Assembly (NCBI GenBank): GCA_963921425.1 | Contig: OY992837.1 | Location: 2,887,896 to 2,951,895 of the forward strand | Direction of reading: 5' to 3' | Length of the DNA: 64,000 bases | Source of the DNA: Dryas octopetala | Taxonomy: Eukaryota; Streptophyta; Magnoliopsida; Rosales; Rosaceae | Shown here: one piece after another, positions 1 to 12,044 of the stretch | Layout: every line of letters starts with the position of its first letter | How positions within the stretch are numbered: position 1 is the first letter of the stretch | Position numbers and translations under genes: made by a program | Notes under the pieces: generated by a model | The model's database searches: none | What the model was told of the DNA's origin: nothing | What the model saw: the letters and a program-made list of their open reading frames with translations, nothing else

Positions 1-754
1 AAAAGTTGATGAACGTACTCTCATTGTTGTACACCTAGCTACTTAAATGTATTAACCCTTAACAAGGCCTTGTGGAGGCCAATGGACCTACTATGACAAT
101 GTTACATTGGAAGGCTTTGGACAATCGTCCATGCATGTGCACATATGTGACTTCGACCCAATCATAAATTCATCTGGATCTCACAATGAGGTTCACATGA
201 AAATGACTCACACGCTCACGCGCGATTGTTCTTAGCATGTTTCTCTTCTAATTATGAACATGCTAAAAAATGGTTCATTTCCTGATTGATGAAGACATTT
301 CTATGAAGCTACGCTAGCCATGCGAATTAGAGAGTTAACAGATCAAGTTCATGAAATGGAGTTCATGAAACAAAAAAAAAATGAAGTTTAAGTAGTAAGG
401 TTAGTCAAAATAAGTTTAAGAAGTAAAGTGTGACACAAAACATAGTCCAAGGGCATAGCTAGGCATAGTTAATTTTTTTTTTTTCCAAGACTTATAATCA
501 CATCAATTTTCATTCTAAGTTTCTAACTATGAAACCCATAGCTAATTGCATTGAGAATGTAATTTGCAAATTAATTGGAGTGTAATTTGAGAGAAAGATT
601 AATTGAGAATTGGTGGCGTCTTATTGTCTTAACTCTTACGGTAGGCTTTACGTACATTAACAATTACATTTCTAAGATCTATTATAAGTTTATGAGACAC
701 TCAAGAAGATTGGAACCTATGAGCCCATAAAAGAGGAAAAACTAAAGCACAATT

Positions 755-1161
755 CTTGGGTCACCTTGGGGGTACCTCAAGGTCACCCATTCTCCAAAAT
801 TTGAATTTCGGCAATGTCGACGCATAATTGAAATCGTTCATTTTTTAGATAACATATTAAAGATCATCTCTGCAAAAAATCAAATCAATCAGAAATCGTT
901 TGATTATATAACTGCTGTCAATTAAATAGAAAAAATAGATGATTTTCAATTAAAAAGTGATTTTTTTACCAAATCGTTGATTTTTTTTATTTAATCGACA
1001 ACAGTTATATAACCAAACGATTTATAATTGAGTTAATTTTTTGTAAAAAAAATCTATAATAAATGATGTAAAAAATAAACGATTTTGATTATATACCGAT
1101 ATTACTAAAATCCAAATTTAAGGGGGTGGGTTGAACTTAGGTACCCAAGGGGTAACCCAAG
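755..1161. mobile_element. MITE-like inverted-repeat element
   Basis: The two halves are imperfect reverse complements along almost their whole length. The left end starts CTTGGGTCACCTTGGGGGTA and the right end finishes with the complementary GGTACCCAAGGGGTAACCCA. Inner motifs such as GATTATATAACTGCTGTC on the left and GACAACAGTTATATAACCA on the right also pair. It is about 407 bp with no coding capacity, which fits a non-autonomous DNA transposon. I could not define a clear target duplication. Confidence 0.65.
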
Positions 1162-1889
1162 TATTTTTGAAAACTAAAAAGGGAAATTTAATGGGTTTGC
1201 TTATTCACCATGCCATGTGCTCGTAGACCAAATAACCAGACCCTAAGCATAAATATGTGCCAAGCATGTGACAACATAATGTAATGATTAATGTGGCTTT
1301 TCCAAATCTCGATATTTGTGCATTGCGTGTCCAAACACACCCATATATTCCTTTACATCACAGCTTTAAAGCATTGCTTTTTTTTTTTTTTTGGTCGAAC
1401 TTTAAAGCATTGCTTGTAATTTAAGGTTCATCGGTACATGGCAGCAGAGAGATGATACCAGCACTGCGTTTTCTATCTTTCTTGTCTCCCTCTCTGTCAA
1501 TTCAATTTCCAACACCCTAAAGAAAACTTGAAACAATCTATAATACAAATATATTATATTACATGCACATCTCTATATATATATATATATATATTCTTTG
1601 CAATATTTGCAAAGAATAGATTTTTCCATAAAACTGAGACCACCTATGCAGCCTATGCAGCAGAATCCCCCACTTTCTAAGGCAATTCAGTGGGAAGTGC
1701 AATATTGTACTGGTTGCTTACAATCCCTTGTGTTTTGAACTTTTGACTGCCAAATCTATATAACACCTTACGCCATCTTCCTGTCAAATTGGTCATTTTC
1801 AAACGTGTGCATGTGTTTGCTTATTCCTATATGTCTATAACCCCAGTACTGTATATTACTCCTACACCAACCAATTAAATAACTACAGT

Positions 1890-1923
<34 letters not shown>
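1890..1923. repeat. (GA)n microsatellite
   Basis: Nearly uninterrupted GA dinucleotides at the left of a longer AT-rich stretch. A spurious Ser/Leu-rich reading frame crosses it. Confidence 0.85.
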
Positions 1924-1925
<2 letters not shown>

Positions 1926-3030
1926 GCTTCAAATTGGAAGGCCAAGTATATGCCATTTGCATCATCTACCCCTTGAATCTTGGTCAAAACTGGGTCAGCT
2001 GAACTTCAATGGATTTATATCCAAAAGATAAAATTGGACTAATTTATTTTGCTTTTCATAATATATATAATATATAGTGGAAAATAACCCCAAATTCATG
2101 CATGTAGCTGTAGCCCATACCACACTGTTTGGGTACATTGGTGAATGGTGATTGCAATCTTGGAATTGAGCTCCCATCTTGTCTGAAAAAATAAAGCTTT
2201 TCAGCACATCGACACCATTTTTTAGCCCATCATATTTACTACACATACCACGGTCATAATTGACTATATATTAACTTATTAAGCATTGTGATATCATAAT
2301 AAGAAAATTGTTTTGCACTGGTTGGGTTGTTTTTTACTGATTTCGATCTTGCTGTCAATTAGCCTTCTCATGTGACTTTCATTCCATCTTAAGGGTTAAA
2401 TTAAACAATGAATACTTTAACCAGCCGGTAATTAATCATAATTAAGGGGTGAGAATTGAGATTGATATTCAATTAACTGTTGTAATTTTCACAAGCTACA
2501 GTAGTAACAGTATCGTTGGAGGTACGTACAGTTGATTTTATATAAAATATGTGGTTAATTGAGCTATAAAGTAACTAGCTTGGTTTTTGGTAATCTATCA
2601 TCTCAAATATATGCATAACGTCCATGCAAGTACTAGCACTTTAGCCATATATAGTACGTACTGTCCAGTTTCCACAATGACATTACAAACGTACGTACTG
2701 TAATACCAAACATACATAGTAAACAAATAATTTAAAGGACCACAAAGTAGTAGTACTTCATATACTGCTAGCTACACACACACAATTCTAGCTGTGTCTT
2801 AATTGTGATCTTGGGGAAGCATGCAACCACCCACGTTCTGAATTCTGATGTTCTCTGCTTGGAACCTGGAGAGAGGGAGAGAGAGAGAGAGAGATCGACG
2901 TAGAAAAAACAAGAAGAGAGTTAGAGCAGAGGTATTTCAGAGAAAAGAAGATTATATATTACCACGACAGTATGCAGAGTTGTTGAGCAAGTAGCTACTA
3001 GCTAGGTAGGGCGAGAAGAAGATCAATAGA

Positions 3031-3161
3031 GGTGAGAAACCTGTGTTGGAGAAGTGGAGCACGTGCAAGGTTCTGCTAGCAGCCTAGCATGTACTCATGA
3101 ATTAGTCATGAGCGACCTACAACTTGCACGTGCCCTGCTTCTCCAGCAAAAGTTACTCACC
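3031..3161 (-). ncRNA. MIR164: miR164 precursor hairpin
   Basis: On the minus strand the 21-mer at 3145-3125 begins TGGAGAAGCAGGGCACGTG, the canonical miR164a/b sequence. The opposite arm at 3065-3045 begins CACGTGCTCC and ends CTTCTCCAAC, matching the usual miR164 star strand. The duplex pairs with 2-nt 3' overhangs on both ends, one G-U wobble and two adjacent mismatches at miRNA positions 9-10. Beyond the duplex, GGTGAG at 3031-3036 pairs with CTCACC at 3156-3161, so the stem continues. The loop is about 59 nt. In plants miR164 cleaves mRNAs of NAC factors of the CUC1/CUC2/NAC1/ORE1 group, setting organ boundaries, lateral roots and leaf ageing. No neighbouring NAC gene is present. The primary transcript start was not located. 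Confidence 0.93.
3125..3145 (-). ncRNA. miR164: mature miR164 (5' arm)
   Basis: Exact 21-nt match to the canonical plant miR164 sequence from memory, starting with U, as expected for AGO1 loading. It lies on the 5' arm of the minus-strand hairpin. Confidence 0.93.
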
Positions 3162-4095
3162 TATGCACCGTGCAGAGCCAGCCCTAGTCCTTAATTTGAA
3201 CAAGACTGAATGAAAAAGGTGAAGGAGCTCATGCATATTTATATACAAGTTCTTCTATCTAGGGGAGAGAGAGTGAGAGAGAGAGAGAGACAGAAAAAGG
3301 GAGTAAAGGCATTGAGTCTTCAAGTGGGCAATCTTTAAAGACCATTTCTGAAATGAGAAGCAAAAGCAATTCGAGTGTCATTGATGGCATGCATGGCCTA
3401 GCAAGCTAGTAGATTTGACCCCCCGAGTAATGAGTATGATGCACCATGACATATTGACATGGCCCAGTGCCAGTGAATCTTATTCTTAGTATCCTTTTTG
3501 ATGATCATCATCATTCATCACCTGTTTGATTAACTCCTGCTAGCTATGTATTAGCCTATTAGCTATGTAAGTGTCGCTTTGTGGACTACTACTACTAATT
3601 CCTGCCGAGTGCCGCCAAATACAGAGCCACTCCAGCTTTAATTTTGTACTACCTCCTCTGTTTTTTAATTTTAATTTCTCCACCTTCATCTATTAATCCT
3701 GGGGTTTTCAAATTTTAAAGTAAATGCACGAATGATGACTTTTTTGACCAAGAATTGAACAAGTTTGGTTTTGGCATTCAAAGATTGGATGGAGGGTGAA
3801 AATGGAGCAGAGGAAACACATAGTGAGCAAGAAACAGAAGCAAGGTAGCAGAATAGTGAATGACAATATGACATTGCCTGTTGTTGGGGTTGGGGTTGCG
3901 TGTTGCACGCAAAGTGTTTGATTAAAGAAGGTGTTTGATTAAAGAAGGGGTGTGGGGGTCTCTCTAAAGAAGAGGTGTGTGTTGGTACTTTTGGGGAGAG
4001 CAGGCCGAGTCCCAATGTGGATATGATTCTTTGCTACACTCTTTTCCCTCTTCACCCCCCATATTTTATGCTGGGTTTTAACTTTTATTTCTGAC

Positions 4096-4139
<44 letters not shown>

Positions 4140-4880
4140 TCAGCAAATGAGAAATGACCCACATCAGATTTGAATGGTGGCATTTGTGACAGAGTGATTT
4201 TCAGTTCTTGAATTTCTCCATGCAGTTTTGTTTGACTGTAGGTTATCTTCTCGAGTAACTTAATTTCCACTTTCAATTTTCAAACTCCGGGTTTCCTTCT
4301 TCTAATGAAAAATCCTCATTTATGTTAAGCTTAACTTGAATTCTAGAAGTTGGCCAAAAAAAGAATTCTAGAAGAAAGACTCTTACAAACTTTTTTTACA
4401 TTACCATACTAATATATCTAATGAAGTAAAATTTTCATATAAAAAGGGTATACATTTATTGTTTTTATTTATATTATCAAGTAATATAAGAAAGAGATAA
4501 ACACACAAGATATATACATTCATAATAAATAAGTTTTTTACTATAAAAATAGTTGAGAGTCTATTGTATAGTCTTGTATAATTTGGTCTAATGATATCCA
4601 ATTCAATTTCATTAGAATAGGCTTCAAATTCAAATTTTATAAATGATATTTAGTTACTTATTTGGGGATGAATAATATTACCAAATAAAACTAATGACCA
4701 TTTGGTCTCGTCACATGAATCTAAACTTCGATAAAGTTGCAAGTTTAAAGTTTATAGACGGAATTTATACTTATTTGGTCGTTTATTTCTGAAAATATGA
4801 TTTATGATCTTGGTAAATACCAATATTCAACCTAAGAAGGAAGAGTTAAATGGTAATTCAGAAATGCCACCTTAAATTTA
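3162..4880. other. Intergenic, with GA/CT tracts
   Basis: This is the upstream flank of the minus-strand MIR164 hairpin, so it probably contains its promoter. It holds GA-rich tracts near 3266-3290 and a 36-nt CT tract near 4101-4136. In plants such tracts are common in 5' leaders and are BPC/GAF binding sites. No TATA box can be assigned with certainty. I see no protein gene. Confidence 0.5.
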
Positions 4881-4888
4881 AAAGAAAA

Positions 4889-4948
4889 GGCCCAAACTTC
4901 AAGTGGGCTTGGATCAATCGTATTAATAAGCCCAGTAAAGATGGCCCA
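4889..4948 (+). promoter_or_regulatory. Four clustered site II (TGGGCY/GCCCA) elements
   Basis: GGCCCA at 4889-4894, TGGGCT at 4904-4909, AGCCCA at 4929-4934 and GGCCCA at 4943-4948 lie within 60 bp. Site II clusters bound by TCP factors mark plant ribosomal-protein and cell-growth genes. They sit just upstream of the presumed 5'-UTR exon of the uL18-family gene at 6022, which fits. Confidence 0.65.
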
Positions 4949-6021
4949 ATTCTCTACCTTCGGAAATGGAGAGTGAAAACCTCTACCCTTTCGTTTTACT
5001 TCGGCCATTGAAACCATTGCGAAAATTCTGAACTTTGAGCCCTTGAGTGAGTTCTAAATCTAACACATCAAGCTTTCTTACGAGACATCCGATTTGGTAA
5101 GCCACTCTTAACTTTTATTTCTTTTTTTTTGTTGCGGAAACTTAAATCTTAACAGAGCAGTCGAGGTTAAAATGTTTGGTCCCTAGAATCCGCAGGAAAG
5201 CAAATTGAAAATCGAAATCCCATATTTTTCATCTGTTCAGTTGCTCAAAAGCAAAGCCTCAATTATGTCATTTGCGACGATTTCTCGTCTCTCTGTTACT
5301 TCTAGAAAATAAGCGGGAATTTTTTCTTTTTTTAAATTCCATTTGTTTGATTTTCCTGGGTACCAAAATGGAGATATATATATGAATGTAGAAGTTAAGG
5401 TTTTTCACTTTTTCTGTTCTATGTGTTGGAGCAGGAAGAACCCATATCATTAAATCTTTTATTTCAAGTGAGTTAGCAACTTGGGATTAATTTTTGAGCT
5501 TAAGAAGTTGCACACCAGTTGTTTGATAGAGGTTATGAATGAAAAACCAAAAGAACCAAATTTCGACTAAATGATTTTACATAGGAGTCTCCTTAAATGA
5601 TTTCACACTACTAAAGTGATTAATACTTTGTGGAGGTACCATTAGAATATCTTTCGGGTTGAATTTGACTGCAGAATATTCCAAACTGATTGTTTTTGGG
5701 TGGTGTGGTTGGTTTGACCAAACCAAAATTGAAGAATGCCATTGTGATTGCTGCCTCATTTAGTAGCTTTGTTTTGTTTATGATGTTTTGGCTTTGCTTG
5801 TATTCCTGCATCATGGGAGTTCTATATGATGGTAACACTTTCAGTGTTCTTGTTCTAGTACTGGTCTAATTTTAGACAATTCTGGTGTATTTTTGGATGT
5901 TCCATCTTTTTCGGGCCTGATGAACGAAATTGTTATTGTAATATTCTGCTCACATAATTTTAAGAGTATGTAAATCAGTTAAACTTTGTTGGTTGAATTT
6001 CTGATTTATTTGTAAACAGCG

Positions 6022-6366
6022 ATGGTTGCTCCTCCTCCAGTCAGGCCACCTAGTATCACAAAGTATCTAAAGCCTTATGTCCTGAAAATGCACTTTACAA
6101 ATAAATACGTAACTGCTCAGGTGATCCACTCACCAACTGCAACTGTAGCCACCTCTGCAAGCTCGCAGGAAAAGGCCTTGAGAGCAAGCATGGAAACTAG
6201 TCGGGACGTTGCTGCTGCTGCGAAGATTGGGAAGCTATTGGGGGAGCGCCTGCTGCTCAAGAACATCCCTGCTGTATCCGTCCACTTGAAGAGAGAACAG
6301 AAATATCATGGTAAGGTTAAAGCTGTCATTGACAATGTGGTGGAAGCAGGTGTCAAACTACTCTGA
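6022..6366 (+). CDS. uL18-family (L18p/L5e) ribosomal protein, organellar type
   Basis: A single coding exon gives 114 residues with the short L18p fold: TKYLKPYVLKMHFTNKYVTA near residue 13, an SSQEKALRASMETSRDVAAA segment, then the AAKIGKLLGERLL helix and a KVKAVIDNVVEAGV end. This matches the plant family annotated as ribosomal L18p/L5e (the At1g08845 type), thought to be the large-subunit uL18 that contacts 5S rRNA in an organelle. No transit peptide is obvious, so the compartment is inferred. The ATG follows directly on a splice acceptor (AG at 6018-6019). A GT donor at 5097-5098 suggests a non-coding first exon ending at 5096 and a 923-bp leader intron. Site II elements lie upstream. 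It ends with TGA. Confidence 0.82.
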   Translation: MVAPPPVRPPSITKYLKPYVLKMHFTNKYVTAQVIHSPTATVATSASSQEKALRASMETSRDVAAAAKIGKLLGERLLLKNIPAVSVHLKREQKYHGKVKAVIDNVVEAGVKLL

Positions 6367-6808
6367 TGTTGAAGGGGTGGAGAAGGAGGAAAAATGAATT
6401 GAGTTTGCTTGCTTACATAACGGTAGTTGTTATTCGTTGTGTCTTTGTTCTGGGAGGATCACTGGGGAATATAAACTTTTGGAATATGTGTTGGGATTCT
6501 CCTTCTGGTATTATTCTATTGGGATCATGATGTGATTCTTGATGCAATGGACGTTTCTTCTTCGTTCATGCTGGATGTTGATTTTGTTTTCAATTATATT
6601 GTTCATGGGAATGCACCTTATAAAATTTGACCATGAGGGTCAAGAAATTGATTTATCAACAGCTTGGTTTGACATGCTTATGACTGTGCATTAATTAGAA
6701 TATAGGCCTGGGGAGTGGGGACACCATCAAAGTCATTAGACAAATTTTAGTTTCAATAAGTTACAATGTTCTTTCCACCACCATAAGTTACACAATCACC
6801 TCAAATTT

Positions 6809-7128
6809 CTACACCCACCCAGCTCCTTGTATACTAGGAAGGCTTAGGTCATCATCACCATCAATATTATCATCAACATCATGGCAAAGATTAAACAATG
6901 ACAATAGGATTTCCTTCTTGTCAGCGTTGATGTCGCTCATGACATAACGCTTGAAAAGGATAGTAGTAGCGGAGGAGGAGAATTTGTTGTCGGTGGAATT
7001 GAAAACCTGTTTCGCTGCGAAGTTTGGGTCATTGATCAAAGCTTCCAAGACTTACGAACGCTCTTGAATCGCATAAGAGATTTGGGAGGTAGCCTCCACA
7101 GGATTTGCACCATCATGTCTTCTGGCAT
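6809..7128 (-). pseudogene. F-box/FBA gene relic, frameshifted and truncated
   Basis: From 7128 the minus strand reads MPEDMMVQILWRLPPKSLMR, a typical F-box start, followed by FKSVRKSW. One base then appears to be missing near 7043-7047: the original frame stops at once, and the next frame continues with ALINDPNFAAKQVF, exactly the next part of the family. The reading continues through SSSATTILFKRYVMSDIN and ends about 100 residues in, whereas intact F-box/FBA proteins have about 350-400. It is the same family as the relic at 11389-12044, so the pair probably comes from an old tandem array now split by the MCT-1 gene. Confidence 0.8.
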
Positions 7129-7278
7129 CAATTTCGAAACCTCTCCCATTTCTGCTCCTCTCGCTTTTTTCAGTACTCAGTAGAGGTCAGTACTATGAAG
7201 ACGAAGAGAGTCTGTTTGGGTGACTTTTTGTGAAAAAAGAATTCAAGGGTAAAATAGTAAATGTCTGTAACAAAAAAA

Positions 7279-7328
7279 GGCCCAATCTTATAATTCGAAA
7301 CCAAACCTTTTTGTTCCTTCTAGGCCCA
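7279..7328 (+). promoter_or_regulatory. Site II elements upstream of the MCT-1 gene
   Basis: GGCCCA occurs at 7279-7284 and at 7323-7328, about 180-230 bp before the ATG at 7509. These are TCP-binding site II motifs typical of plant translation genes. Confidence 0.5.
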
Positions 7329-7508
7329 GTCCAGTGTAAAAGTTAACACCGACGAGTGCTATAGTGCGCAGCTCAGCTAACTGATCCCTCACCAGTTTCA
7401 GTGTTGCAGGAGAATCAGAAACAGAGTTGAAGGTTTTAATACCAATTGAAGGGTTTTCTCTGCTTGCCTCTTGAAGATCTTTCATCTTCTCTTTCCTCCC
7501 TCTCCAGA

Positions 7509-10500
7509 ATGTTCAAAAAGTAAGCTTTATACTCACGCACACGCACATAAATATTTTGTCAATATTATTATATATCTGGGTGTGTATTTCTACGTATATA
7601 TTATTTATTTTATTTACTTTGTTGATGATTGGGACAAATGATTTCTGGGTTTGGCCTAAATGGATGAAATTGCAATCAGAATATATATATATTTTATATT
7701 TGGTTTTGATTTATGCTTTGAATTCCATTGTATTTGGTTTAATGGAAGAATACATTTGAAAGGTACCTTTTTGGTTAAAGCAAGCGTTAAATGGTTATAT
7801 ATGGTTTCTAAAGCTTGAGCTTTCGTATGAAAGTTGTTCTTTTGCTAATTAGGGGATGTTTTGATGTTATTGTCAAGCTTGAAAGACCATTTTTTTTTTT
7901 TCTGGGAAGCTGGGTTAGTTATTTTGGAGATGATGGTTAAGGTTCTCAACAATTGGTTGTGTTGTGCAATTATGGTGCTGTTTGGAGTTGCAAATTCTTC
8001 TATTTTGCAATCGATACATGTGGGGCATATTTCATGAGATAGTTGCATTTGTATCAGTAAAACATTTCTCCATCGCCCATATATATTTTGTTATGCTGTA
8101 GATTTTCCACTGAGGAAGTGTCCGCACAAAACCAAGTTAAAGCATCCGTCCAGCGCAAAATTCGTCAAAGTATTGCGGAAGAGGTAAGAGGTTTCTACTA
8201 CCAATAGCTATCTACATATGAATTTGACTGATGCTTCAAGATATGCTTTACATATGTCTTTAACACAAAGTTAACTTCAATGGCAGTACCCCGGACTCGA
8301 ACAAGTGCTGGATGATTTGCTTCCAAAGAAATCTCCTCTCATTGTTGCTAAATGGTGTGTTTCTGTGATTTACTTCTAACTCAGCTATTCTTTTAATGAT
8401 AACCACTTTATCCAATATATTTAACATTGTCCCTCACCTCCTCCACTTTTTGCAGTCAAAACCATCTAAATTTGGTTGTGGTAAACAACGTGCCACTGTT
8501 TTTCAACATTCGTGATGGACCATATATGCCTACCCTAAGACTCCTCCACCAATGTAAAAATTTCTTTACCAACAATATATTTTATATCGCTATTGTATTT
8601 TCTGGAAAAATTATTTTTCTATCACTTTAATTTGACTTGTCATTTATACTGTGAAGTGAATACTTCTTTCTAGTATGGTTCTAATAGAATTCCAGTGTGT
8701 TGGGACGTGGGAGGAACTTCTAATAAACCTCTAACTGTTACTTATACTAAAAAGAAAAGTAACTTGCTTCTATTTTCTATTTTAGGAATGCATGAGAAAT
8801 AAAACTGTTTTAAATACTGGACTATTCTAATGAGAATGGCAAGGCAGTTTTCTCAGTCATAGTCCCCACATTCAGTAAATAAGAATGTAATGGTGAGTGT
8901 GATCTCAATGGAAACCAGCTATTCTGTGGGCCTCTTGCTATTCTTGGCATCACCCCTTTGAAGGGGTTAAAATGTGAGTTTGAGCTCTACTCTAGTGGAA
9001 AGCCAAGGACAACTCTGCCAATATTTTTTAGCCAGGGATTTGGGGGAGGGGTTGAGGCAGTGCAGGCAGGGGGAACCATCATACAACTACTCTAGAAAAG
9101 TTGGAATTCTTACCTTCAGGTGAGACCTGCTGGTGAAGCAATTCTCATGCTTGGAAGATTGAATTCAACATTCTGGTACATTATAGAGGAGGAGAAAAGG
9201 ATTTCAAACTTTACCACAAGTCTTTATATATCAAAGAAAAAAAAAATGAAGAGTGCACACCTCTCTTAGTTTTTTTAAAATTATTCTTAGAGTCTGGTTT
9301 ATGAATCATTATTTAGTTTTTTTCTTCTTGTCAGTGGATTTTTTTTTTTTTTTTGGGTTCTTAAATCAGATGCTATCTTGTTAGTGAAAATTTCCTTACA
9401 AAAATATGTATCCAAGAACACTCAATGTTTCCTATTTGAGTTTACAGATCCCAATATAATGAAAAAGTTACAAGTAGATAGGGGTGCCATAAAGTTTGTT
9501 CTCGCTGGTGCAAACATAATGTGTCCGGGTCTAACTTCTCCTGGCGGTGTTTTGGATGACGAAGTGGCTGCAGAAACTCCAGTGGTATGAGTTTATGTCC
9601 TTTTTTATGACTAATAAAATTTCAAACTTGTGTCAGAACAAATTATTTGTTCAGATACTATGTTGAATTGATTTAAATTAATTGCCTTCATATGAGATGG
9701 AAATGTTGGAGTTCAGTTTGGTTTGTATGTTTCTGATCTGTAGAACTGAATACTCTCAGGCAATAATGGCAGAAGGAAAGCAACATGCTCTTGCTATTGG
9801 CTTCACAAAAATGTCAGCGAAAGAAATGTAAGTTATTTTCTTATTTATTGGACTTTCAGTTTAGTGTAAAAGAAAAGTAATGCAGCAAGCAGCCAAGATT
9901 CAAATGTAAAGCACTAGGAGGATGATTAACATCTTTGCCCATGGAAAATTGAAACAAGAAAAAACTGTGGTTTCTCTACAAGCCATTTTGGTAGTAAACT
10001 TCTCGGCTATCTTATAATTTCTGTTACACACTACTCACTGTATAGCCTACTAGTTATTGTGTTGCATTTATGCCTACTAGTTAAGTGGTATAAATTAAAA
10101 CCTTTACTAGAGTAACCAATTTGAAGAACATAATAGTTGTTTCTATTAGAGAGTAATGTCTAATGTTGAGGACAAGATATTTGTTAGGTAGAGTCTAACT
10201 TGTGTTGGCTGACCTGGGAATATGACATTATATGGTAAAGCTTGCGGATTTAAAATAAATCAGAAATTGTCTCATTGTTGGCTTCAGTGCGGTGAATGGT
10301 CAACATAGCACAGATGCAAACCTTTGCTGCTCATATTGTATTCCATATCTATTAGGAGCTTTATGTTAAGTTCCTTCCCTTGTTATTTACAAACGTAAAT
10401 AGTAGAGACAAGTTCTATATGGTGAAGTTGTAATTGTATCAAAGCCAGTTAAATTATCTTTTGCTGATTGGCTTATTTAAGAAGTTGACTCTCTGCTTGG

Positions 10501-10877
10501 CTTACAGAAGAAATATCAACAAGGGAATTGGAGTTGACAACATGCATTATCTTAATGATGGTCTTTGGAAGGTATGTTATTGTTAAATCCTTTGTGTCTA
10601 TGGTCATCACCTTTGTTGATAATTATTATTTGCAGTTCTTTTTTTTGGTTACAATTATTATTTTTAATTCTATATTAAAGCGCATGGAATGCTTTGACAA
10701 AGATCACTAGCATTTGTTCCTTCCTTGATTATTATGTGGTTACAATGATCTAATGCAACGTAATCTACTGAGGCATAGTTATGCCAAAGCATTTCTTAAA
10801 AAAATTTGGGTGTCCTTCCTGTAATGTTTTGTTGATGTTCCTCAAACTATGCTTTGCAGATGGAACATCTAGATTGA
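7509..10877 (+). CDS. MCT-1/MCTS1-type PUA-domain protein
   Basis: Eight coding exons: 7509-7519, 8102-8183, 8287-8354, 8456-8553, 9448-9584, 9760-9827, 10508-10571, 10860-10877. They join to 181 residues, the same length as animal MCTS1. The protein starts [20 protein letters not shown]. It has the N-terminal MCT-1 domain ([18 protein letters not shown], about residues 32-49) and a PUA domain from about residue 90 ([20 protein letters not shown], then [20 protein letters not shown]), ending [25 protein letters not shown]1 with its partner DENR releases deacylated tRNA and recycles 40S subunits, and supports re-initiation after upstream ORFs. The first coding exon is only 11 nt. The start is fixed by the MFKK match to the family. 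The last exon adds only five codons. Confidence 0.93.
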
Positions 10878-11388
10878 GGATATTGGAAGTTAACTGTGGT
10901 ATTGTCAAGAAGAAATGAAGCATTTACAGTTTCGTAAATGTGTTGTGGATTTTCTATCTTTTGAGTGTTAAAACCCAGCTTAAGGGGTTATTTATATACT
11001 CTTTCCTTATTTTACCTATGTTGCCTTTGGATGCTGAGTAATCATCTTCATCAACTATTTCAACCCTTTAATCATATTCATTGTAAGATGGTGAATTCTA
11101 TTTTGTTATACAGTTAACAGGTATTTTCTTATGTGCAAGACGGTGAATTCTTCTCAAGCGGATGTCCTTGGAGGGGAACTTAGAATGTATACTATTATTA
11201 TAAGTATGTGATATAAACATACACATAAAACGTTGTCTTAATAATCACTTTCACAATCCCATTGCAACCTTTCAGTGAAAAAAAAATAGTACAAATTATC
11301 TCCTTGTATTTCTTTCTGGTCTTTCTGGCAAGCTTGACTCATAAGCTCAATTATATGGGAGAGAGTGAGGAATTATGTAGCTTTACTC

Positions 11389-12044
11389 TCAAGTTTGTTG
11401 CCTCGTTTGACTGAAACAGTACATTTCAGTGTTCACATGGGTAAAGGCTTGAAAACCTCCAAAGCGACCATAAATGGGAAAATACTTGAGCTTGTCATTA
11501 CTTAGGTTATAATTGAGTGCACGTCCATCAAAGGCAGACAAAAGAACTTCATCACTTTTCCATGGTAAATTGTTATATGATCCAACCATCAAAGTCATCC
11601 ATCACCATATCTTAAGGATTCAATATCTGAAACATAATGAAATAAAAAAAAATAAAAAAATAAAAAAGCAACGGATTTGTCAACGAGAGTAAGTTTGAGA
11701 AGGATGCAAGTGGAAGAAGAGGATTTGTTGTACTAGTAGAGGGGGCGGAGCTACATGTGGGCCTGAGATGGCCCCGCCCCCTAGCCCACATGTAGCTCTA
11801 TACACATTTTAGAAATTTTTATTTTTTCAAAAATTTTAAGAAAAAATTATATAAACACCTACAGTAAATATATTTGAATTCTTGGCCCCCCGAGAAAAAA
11901 ATTTCTGGCTCCACACCTCAGGTGATTGTAAGCAAAATAGGGGTTATTGATGAAATCGTACCATGACCTACAAATGCACTTGAACCACATCAGAGATTTG
12001 GGAGGCAGCCTCGATAGGATTTGCACTACCATCTCTTCCAGCAT
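11389..12044 (-). pseudogene. F-box/FBA gene relic interrupted by repeat DNA
   Basis: From 12044 the minus strand reads MLEEMVVQILSRLPPKSLMW then FKCICRSWYDFINNPYFAYN, a clear F-box. Homology then stops and GC-rich repeat-like DNA follows (about 11733-11924). A separate C-terminal piece appears at 11598-11389 with NLPWKSDEVLLSAFDG and LKYFPIYG, typical of the FBA tail of Rosaceae-type F-box proteins. The middle of the FBA domain is missing. It is a sister of the relic at 6809-7128. Confidence 0.75.
11733..11924. mobile_element. Transposon fragment with GC-rich hairpin, inside F-box relic
   Basis: The segment separates the N- and C-terminal parts of the F-box relic. It carries a perfect 15-bp inverted repeat, GAGCTACATGTGGGC at 11748-11762 and its complement at 11784-11798, with a GGGGGCGG/CCGCCCCC pair overlapping the loop. 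Composition changes abruptly from the AT-rich surroundings. I cannot name the family. Confidence 0.45.

Larger units (their letters stand above)
1..3030. other. Intergenic, repeat-bearing, no gene seen
   Basis: No reading frame here resembles a protein. The stretch holds an inverted-repeat element (755-1161), a TA microsatellite near 1571-1592, a GA microsatellite at about 1890-1923 and another GA tract near 2872-2894. The last one lies just downstream of the minus-strand MIR164 hairpin. The rest is AT-rich DNA in which I see nothing. Confidence 0.6.

Noticed and set aside
4085..4276. Frame with a long Arg-Glu run
   Set aside because: It is a translation of a CT/GA microsatellite.
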